A DNA stretch of 11,197 nucleotides from NCBI GenBank assembly GCA_029880425.1, contig JAOUOK010000018.1, positions 1 to 11,197 of the forward strand, read 5' to 3'. The notes under the pieces are model-generated. The model was not told the DNA's origin. It saw only the letters and a program-made list of their open reading frames with translations, and made no database searches. The translations under genes and the position numbers were made by a program. Source of the DNA: Gammaproteobacteria bacterium. Lineage in GTDB: Bacteria > Pseudomonadota > Gammaproteobacteria > UBA6429 > Thiohalophilaceae. How positions within the stretch are numbered: the stretch's first letter is position 1; the number at the start of each line of letters is the position of its first letter. Positions 7,311 to 11,197 of this stretch are shown piece by piece.

Positions 7311-7547
7311 CTATTTTTCCCACTCACGTAAAATGGTTTCTTCACGCTGTTCCTGAAGTTTTTCTTCAGCTTCAATATTATTTTCAGCAAAGATGACTTT
7401 ATAGGTGTAACCGCTTTCACTATCTTGCTGGCGTTGCTCCTTGGCATAATTTTTGGCATCTTTAAATTTCTCAAAATCGTCCATTTGCTCGAGGTTTTTT
7501 ACTATCTTGCTGATACCCGGTGCAATTTTGTAAACAAAGTAAGGCAT
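7311..7547 (-). CDS. 78-aa conserved hypothetical protein
   Basis: The open frame reaches further upstream to an ATG at 7625, but a well placed AGGAG (minus strand, 7554-7558) lies six bases before the ATG at 7547, and the protein then begins MPYFVYKI, a typical compact start. The 26 extra residues are hydrophobic and low-quality, so the short form is preferred. The 78-residue product is highly charged. A beta strand start is followed by a helix (16-40, rich in Lys, Asp, Glu), a YTYKVIFAEN strand (47-57) and an acidic helix (58-75). It is soluble and has no cysteine. It is the upstream partner of the six-cysteine protein in what looks like a two-gene operon. Function unknown. Confidence 0.7.
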   Translation of the reverse strand: MPYFVYKIAPGISKIVKNLEQMDDFEKFKDAKNYAKEQRQQDSESGYTYKVIFAENNIEAEEKLQEQREETILREWEK

Positions 7548-7553
7548 AACTAA

Positions 7554-7558
7554 CTCCT
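7554..7558 (-). promoter_or_regulatory. ribosome binding site deciding the start of the 78-aa gene
   Basis: The minus strand reads AGGAG, six bases before the ATG at 7547. This is the strongest Shine-Dalgarno in this stretch and argues against the ATG at 7625. Confidence 0.7.
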
Positions 7559-7658
7559 GGTCCTTAAATTTTTGAATAGTGACGGAGGAACATAATAATG
7601 AGAGAAAACCTATCTTCAATATCAATCAGAATGTAAAATTCTTACCCTGGCTCCTGCA

Positions 7659-7688
7659 GCCGCCAAGAATATAGAGTCTGGTGGCGGC
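7659..7688. promoter_or_regulatory. GC-rich hairpin in the divergent intergenic region
   Basis: GCCGCCA (7659-7665) pairs with TGGCGGC (7682-7688) over a 16-base loop, in otherwise AT-rich DNA between the divergent genes at 7547 and 7738. On the plus strand a short ATCTTTT run follows eight bases later, so it might end a small transcript, sit in a leader as an attenuator, or be an operator. The sequence does not tell which. Confidence 0.3.
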
Positions 7689-7737
7689 AGACAATCTTTT
7701 CAAGGTCTTTAAGTGAATTTCCAGAGAAAAAAGTGAA

Positions 7738-8112
7738 GTGAACAAAAATAAATCATTACTTGTGATAACCGAGCTGGGTGGTTACCCGGATTTTAGTGAA
7801 TTATATACTGCCAGTGGATACCAGGTAGAAATTGTGACCAGTATGCGTAAGGCTTTACGTAGTCTTAAACAAAATAAATATGAGGTTATAGTCGCAGAAT
7901 TCAATTTTCAGTCAGACTTTCGTGACAGAACAAGTAACCTGGAAACACTGATGGCGGCAGTTCAGCAAATGAAAGATATTAAAGCCATCATCTTTTATGA
8001 AAAAGAATATTTACACCAGTTTGAGAAACTGCGGGCACGTTTTTCATTTCATGCTGAGTTATCTTATCCGATTGATAAGATATTGTTAAAGAATGCAGTT
8101 GATTCAGTATAA
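7738..8112 (+). CDS. degenerate receiver-like (pseudo-receiver) protein
   Basis: 124 residues with the alternating strand/helix order of a response-regulator receiver: SLLVITEL (strand 1), SGYQVEIVTS (strand 2), KYEVIVAEF (strand 3), KAIIFYEK (strand 4) and a SYPID turn near the C-terminus where receivers have Lys-Pro. The acidic pair after strand 1 is not intact, and the position of the phosphorylated Asp appears to be Glu (E54). It is therefore probably not phosphorylated in the normal way. No output domain or kinase is next to it. The start is GTG at 7738; no ATG exists in frame between it and the stop at 7714, and the ribosome binding site is weak. It converges on the thioredoxin-HEAT gene. 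The family is inferred from fold pattern only. Confidence 0.6.
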   Translation: MNKNKSLLVITELGGYPDFSELYTASGYQVEIVTSMRKALRSLKQNKYEVIVAEFNFQSDFRDRTSNLETLMAAVQQMKDIKAIIFYEKEYLHQFEKLRARFSFHAELSYPIDKILLKNAVDSV

Positions 8113-8119
8113 GTTAAAT

Positions 8120-8143
8120 GCTTAAGAAGGTTTTTAGTTAAGC
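8120..8143. terminator. weak hairpin between convergent genes
   Basis: GCTTAA (8120-8125) pairs with TTAAGC (8138-8143) around a T-rich 12-base loop, and it overlaps the stop codon of the minus-strand gene. It is short and AT-rich, so it could only be a weak terminator. Position between two convergent stops is the main argument. Confidence 0.25.
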
Positions 8144-8800
8144 GGTTAATTCATCGAGTGTATCCAGTGCTTCAACCGCGGCATCTATAAGTTGTTGATC
8201 TTTATGTTGCGTGAACTCACGTATAAACACCTTATCTTCACTGTTTCCAGCCAGGGCAATATAATGTAATGCATCAATTTGAAGTCGCAGGTTATTACTG
8301 TGAGCAATATCTTTAAACGCATCTACATGATCCTTTAATACCTGGCTTGCGGCAAAACTCTCTATTAATGCATCCAGACCAATTCTTATTTCCATACTGG
8401 TATCTTCATCTTTAAGCATGCTGATAATTGCAGCAAAACTTGCTGGTTCAATTTCAATAGCCTGGATAACGCTAGCCAGTTGACCATTACGCAGTGCATC
8501 TTCTACAAATTCCCGCATCCCATTTTCAGACTGCGATATTTTAATCCATTGCCGGATTTCTTTAGGAGTGTGGGAACCTGAAAAAATCATAAAGCTGCTA
8601 TCATGGGCAATAGAAAACCATGGGACACTACGGATATTCAGTTGTGTTGCTCTTTCATTATCAACTGCGATATTGGTTATTTTCAACGAGGCAACTGCCC
8701 CTTTTTTAAGTTGTTCGCTTAACTCATTCAAAACAACCGGGCAATGGCTGCAGCCGGTTGCGACAAACAGCTCAACAGAAAGGGGCGAGGGATGAGTCAT
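8138..8800 (-). CDS. thioredoxin-fold protein with helical HEAT-like C-terminus
   Basis: 220 residues, cytoplasmic, without signal peptide. Residues 7-90 form a thioredoxin fold: strand VELFVA, the active-site-like CSHC (C17, C20 in GCSHCP), then ITNIAVDN and the cis-proline of SVPW (P60). The CxxC spacing suits a thiol-disulfide oxidoreductase. Residues 95-220 are helical repeats of about 30 residues with a HEAT-like look (for example SMEIRIGLDALIESFA, NLRLQIDALHYIALAG, DQQLIDAAVEALDTL), which usually mediate protein contacts. The two halves suggest a redox enzyme that docks on a partner, unknown here. It is the last gene of the minus-strand c-di-GMP operon, 35 bases after the PilZ gene. GAAGAAA precedes the ATG. 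Confidence 0.75.
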   Translation of the reverse strand: MTHPSPLSVELFVATGCSHCPVVLNELSEQLKKGAVASLKITNIAVDNERATQLNIRSVPWFSIAHDSSFMIFSGSHTPKEIRQWIKISQSENGMREFVEDALRNGQLASVIQAIEIEPASFAAIISMLKDEDTSMEIRIGLDALIESFAASQVLKDHVDAFKDIAHSNNLRLQIDALHYIALAGNSEDKVFIREFTQHKDQQLIDAAVEALDTLDELTA

Positions 8801-8835
8801 GGCTATATTTCTTCAGGTAGTAAAAAGGATGCTGA

Positions 8836-9108
8836 TTATAATATAAAATGAAGCCCCATTCCTTCATTTGTGATACGAACAACTTCGGCATGAACCGGGG
8901 GAGGAGGCTCCTCAGCCATTTGTGAACATACTTGTAAAATTACGTGTGTACCAACCGGTAAGTCTAGAGGTTTATCATTGTGTTCAAGAAAAACCCCGGT
9001 ATCACTGATGTTTTGTGATTTTAGAATATGTTCTGAATTGTCATCACAGGTTAGTTTTATTTCAATAACCAGTCCAACCCTGTTTGAATTACGTTTATTG
9101 CTGCTCAT
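8836..9108 (-). CDS. PilZ-domain c-di-GMP receptor
   Basis: A 90-residue single-domain PilZ protein. The RxxxR motif is R6-x3-R10 near the N-terminus, and the D/NxSxxG motif is N33-I-S35-D-T-G38. Both are needed to bind c-di-GMP in this family. A beta barrel follows to the end (GMGLHFIL). There is no output domain, so it would act by binding a partner. It lies 19 bases after the YdcH-like gene and two genes downstream of a GGDEF-EAL enzyme, so it probably reads the second messenger made or broken by that enzyme. A proline-rich loop (EEPPPP) near residue 68 is unusual in length but not disruptive. Confidence 0.9.
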   Translation of the reverse strand: MSSNKRNSNRVGLVIEIKLTCDDNSEHILKSQNISDTGVFLEHNDKPLDLPVGTHVILQVCSQMAEEPPPPVHAEVVRITNEGMGLHFIL

Positions 9109-9127
9109 AAATTATGCCACTGTGTTA

Positions 9128-9325
9128 TTAAGCTTCGATATCAGGAATAAGTTTGCTTTCTAATAATAAAATTTCTTCTTTTAATTTTAATTTGCGTGTT
9201 TTCATTCGACGCATTTGTAGTTCATCGATAAAAGGTCGTTCCTGCATTAGGGTTATAGCATCATCGAGATCCTTATGCTCAAGAGTCAAATCATGTATCC
9301 GATGTTTGATTTCTTCCTTATCCAT
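9128..9325 (-). CDS. YdcH-like (DUF465) small coiled-coil protein
   Basis: 65 residues, all predicted helix with an EHKDLDDAI segment (16-24) and a basic MKTRKLKLKEEILLLESKL segment (41-59). This is the pattern of the YdcH/DUF465 family: a first helix with a conserved EH..LD and a second with K.RKL.LK.E. The family is widespread in proteobacteria, and its role is not clear. Its ATG overlaps the stop of the GGDEF-EAL gene (TAATG), so the two are translationally coupled. It has no signal peptide or cysteine. Confidence 0.8.
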   Translation of the reverse strand: MDKEEIKHRIHDLTLEHKDLDDAITLMQERPFIDELQMRRMKTRKLKLKEEILLLESKLIPDIEA

Positions 9326-11197
9326 TACTTTGATATTCCATTAATTAATTTTTTCATATCGGTTTCCAGTATCCATTGTTTTAAATCGTCTTCTGTTTTT
9401 GGCCGACTAATATAATAACCTTGCCCTGATTCACAACCCAGTTTTGCAAGTAGCTGTAATATTTCTTTTTCTTCAATACCTTCAGCAATGACATTCATCT
9501 CAAGGTTGTGTGCCAGGTCAATAGTTGAGCGCACAATTATTGCGTCATTATCATCTTCTATCATATCCATAATAAATGATTTATCAATTTTTAGTTTAGA
9601 CAATGGCAGTTGTTTTAGATAGGCCAGTGATGAATAACCGGTGCCAAAATCATCAACCGCGATTTCAATTCCCAGCTCATTTAACTGGGTGAGTATATCA
9701 ATGGACTTTTTAGGGTTGGTCATCATCACGCTTTCAGTGATTTCAATAATAAAGTTTGAAGGTGAAACACTATTCCGGTTAAGAATCCTCATTACGTTTT
9801 CAATAAAGTGATTTTCCTGGAGGTTATATATCGATAAGTTAATCGCGATTTTAATTTTAATTCCGGATTGTTTGAGCCTTTTTATGTATCTGGCAGCTGA
9901 TTCAAAAACCCAGTAGGTGATAGGGTTAATTAATCCTGTTTGTTCTGCAATCGAGATAATTTCATCAGGGTAAACTTTTCCACCATCAGAGCTGTTGCAG
10001 CGAAGTAAGGCCTCGGCACTGATTACTTGCCCTGTCTTTATATCAATGATTGGCTGGTATTCCATGAATAACTGGTTATTGTCAATCGCTTTTCTGAGAT
10101 CGGAAATAAGCGCGAGTTTACCGACACTGTAATCATCATATTGAGAATTATAAATTGCATAGCCGGACTTATTACGTTTAGCAACATACATTGCTGCATC
10201 AGCATGTTGTTGAATTGCTTGTGAACTGGTTCCATGCTGAGGAAAAACGGCAATACCAATACTCAGGCCAATATAAAGAGGCGTTTTATTAACTGTGAAA
10301 ACTTTCTGGAATTCAATAACGATTTTATCAGCTATTCTCTCTGCCTGTTCCTCGTGAGCCGTGGGAAGTAAAACTGCAAATTCATCTCCGCCTAACCTGA
10401 CAATAATATCTACTTCACGTAATAAGGTTACCAGGCGTTTGGCTACCTTCTGTAAAAGTTTATCTCCTACTTCATGGCCCAGAGTGTCGTTGACTTCTTT
10501 AAAACGGTCAAGATCCATGACAAGCATGGAAAACGAGCCTCTCTCCTGGTGGGCATTATGAATTGCCTGGTCTAACCGTTCACTTAATAATTTTCTGTTT
10601 GCTAACCCGGTTAGCTCATCATGTAAGGCATGATATTCAAGCTCATTCGTACGGGAACGAATTTGCCTGCGCATTTCATTAAATGCATTAATCAGGTTGT
10701 TTGTTTCGAGAATATTTGATGGGTTGTGAGATGAGATGCTTATACCTTTTGATTCATCTATTAAAGCATGGGTAACATTTTCAATCGGGGTAAGTACAAG
10801 TTTTACCAGGAAAATAAATCCGGTTAAGAGTATTAGTAATCCTGCAAGTGCAGCAGTCCAGCTAAAATTTACCTGGAGTTGAGCTATGTCTGATAAAGTT
10901 GTTAAATCTTTTTTACTAAACTGCTCAATAGCTAAATCAAGTGCACGCAGTAAAGTATTAATTTTATCAAGTTGTGGTTTAAGGTCTTTGGTATAAATAA
11001 TGGTATCTTTTCGCCAGTTTTCTAACTTGTTAGTTTCTTTTACTTTTATGAAATTGGCTTTCCAGTTTAAAGCTGCCGGGTAAAATTGCTCAAATGCAGT
11101 GGCTGTTGAAAATCGTAGTTTCCCCGCCTTGTTTAATTTATTGAGTTGATTAAGTTTGAGCTGGATGACCTGGTAGTGTTCATTGATCAAAAATAAA
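9325..11197 (-). CDS. membrane GGDEF-EAL c-di-GMP enzyme, 5' end outside window
   Basis: A partial gene: the frame is open to the right edge. A TTG at 11188-11190 could serve as a start, but the protein begins inside a soluble helical sensor and lacks its first membrane segment, so the true start is probably outside. Numbering from that TTG: sensor 1-109, transmembrane helix 110-133, HAMP-like 131-184, GGDEF 185-350, EAL 355-612. The GGDEF site is intact (267-271), with the RxxD inhibition site (258-261) five residues before it. The EAL site has EALLR (393-397), the NLS near 451-453, E486 in ITES, DDFGTG (513-518) and EGIE (570-573). Both diguanylate cyclase and phosphodiesterase activities are therefore possible; the net direction cannot be told. 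It heads a minus-strand operon with YdcH-like, PilZ and thioredoxin-HEAT genes. Confidence 0.9.
   Translation of the reverse strand, partial: LFLINEHYQVIQLKLNQLNKLNKAGKLRFSTATAFEQFYPAALNWKANFIKVKETNKLENWRKDTIIYTKDLKPQLDKINTLLRALDLAIEQFSKKDLTTLSDIAQLQVNFSWTAALAGLLILLTGFIFLVKLVLTPIENVTHALIDESKGISISSHNPSNILETNNLINAFNEMRRQIRSRTNELEYHALHDELTGLANRKLLSERLDQAIHNAHQERGSFSMLVMDLDRFKEVNDTLGHEVGDKLLQKVAKRLVTLLREVDIIVRLGGDEFAVLLPTAHEEQAERIADKIVIEFQKVFTVNKTPLYIGLSIGIAVFPQHGTSSQAIQQHADAAMYVAKRNKSGYAIYNSQYDDYSVGKLALISDLRKAIDNNQLFMEYQPIIDIKTGQVISAEALLRCNSSDGGKVYPDEIISIAEQTGLINPITYWVFESAARYIKRLKQSGIKIKIAINLSIYNLQENHFIENVMRILNRNSVSPSNFIIEITESVMMTNPKKSIDILTQLNELGIEIAVDDFGTGYSSLAYLKQLPLSKLKIDKSFIMDMIEDDNDAIIVRSTIDLAHNLEMNVIAEGIEEKEILQLLAKLGCESGQGYYISRPKTEDDLKQWILETDMKKLINGISK

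Noticed and set aside
7548..7625. N-terminal extension of the 78-aa gene to an ATG at 7625
   Set aside because: The extra residues are hydrophobic and cover the AGGAG that sits ideally before the ATG at 7547.
9153..9344. Plus-strand open frame opposite the YdcH-like gene
   Set aside because: It is the antisense shadow of a recognisable DUF465 gene and has no family match of its own.
10361..10561. Plus-strand open frame within the GGDEF gene
   Set aside because: It is the reverse complement of the GGDEF motif region; the minus-strand protein has all the expected catalytic motifs.

Overview
The window is AT-rich DNA that fits a free-living, Gram-negative gammaproteobacterium. Support for this comes from a YdcH/DUF465 protein, a PilZ plus GGDEF-EAL signalling cassette, Tat- and Sec-exported peptidoglycan peptidases, and an NqrF-like ferredoxin reductase fused to a helix-turn-helix. 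No rRNA, tRNA, CRISPR array or transposase gene was seen. The genus cannot be named from the sequence alone.

Left part (1-2374). A possible partial minus-strand ORF runs off the left edge. A small conserved plus-strand gene (250-543) has a good promoter and ribosome binding site. It converges on a minus-strand pair: a 101-aa unknown protein followed by a 494-aa HTH/[2Fe-2S]/flavin-reductase fusion.

Middle part (2524-6055). Three plus-strand genes overlap at their stop/start codons and so look like one translationally coupled operon. They encode a Tat-exported M15 (VanY-type) peptidase, a Sec-exported M14 carboxypeptidase with the Gln-Glu-His zinc site of the Helicobacter Csd4 / Campylobacter Pgp1 cell-shape enzymes, and a FliB-like lysine N-methylase with its cysteine set. 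The two exported enzymes suggest peptide-stem editing of peptidoglycan. Why a FliB homologue is coupled to them, with no flagellar gene in view, is the most intriguing question here.

Accessory stretch (6056-8137). An orphan Xre/MbcA/ParS-type antitoxin gene lacks a RES toxin neighbour. Its stop codon touches a ~126-bp imperfect palindrome with 11-bp perfect ends, which resembles a MITE with a TA duplication. Next come two linked small minus-strand genes (a six-cysteine protein and a 78-aa acidic protein), and a plus-strand degenerate receiver-like protein that starts at GTG.

Right part (8138-11197). A minus-strand operon encodes, in transcription order, a membrane GGDEF-EAL protein (its 5' end lies outside the window), a YdcH-like coiled-coil protein, a PilZ c-di-GMP receptor, and a thioredoxin-fold protein with a helical, HEAT-like C-terminus. 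The first two genes overlap (TAATG). The GGDEF, I-site, EAL and PilZ motifs are all present, so this is probably a working c-di-GMP make/break/read unit.
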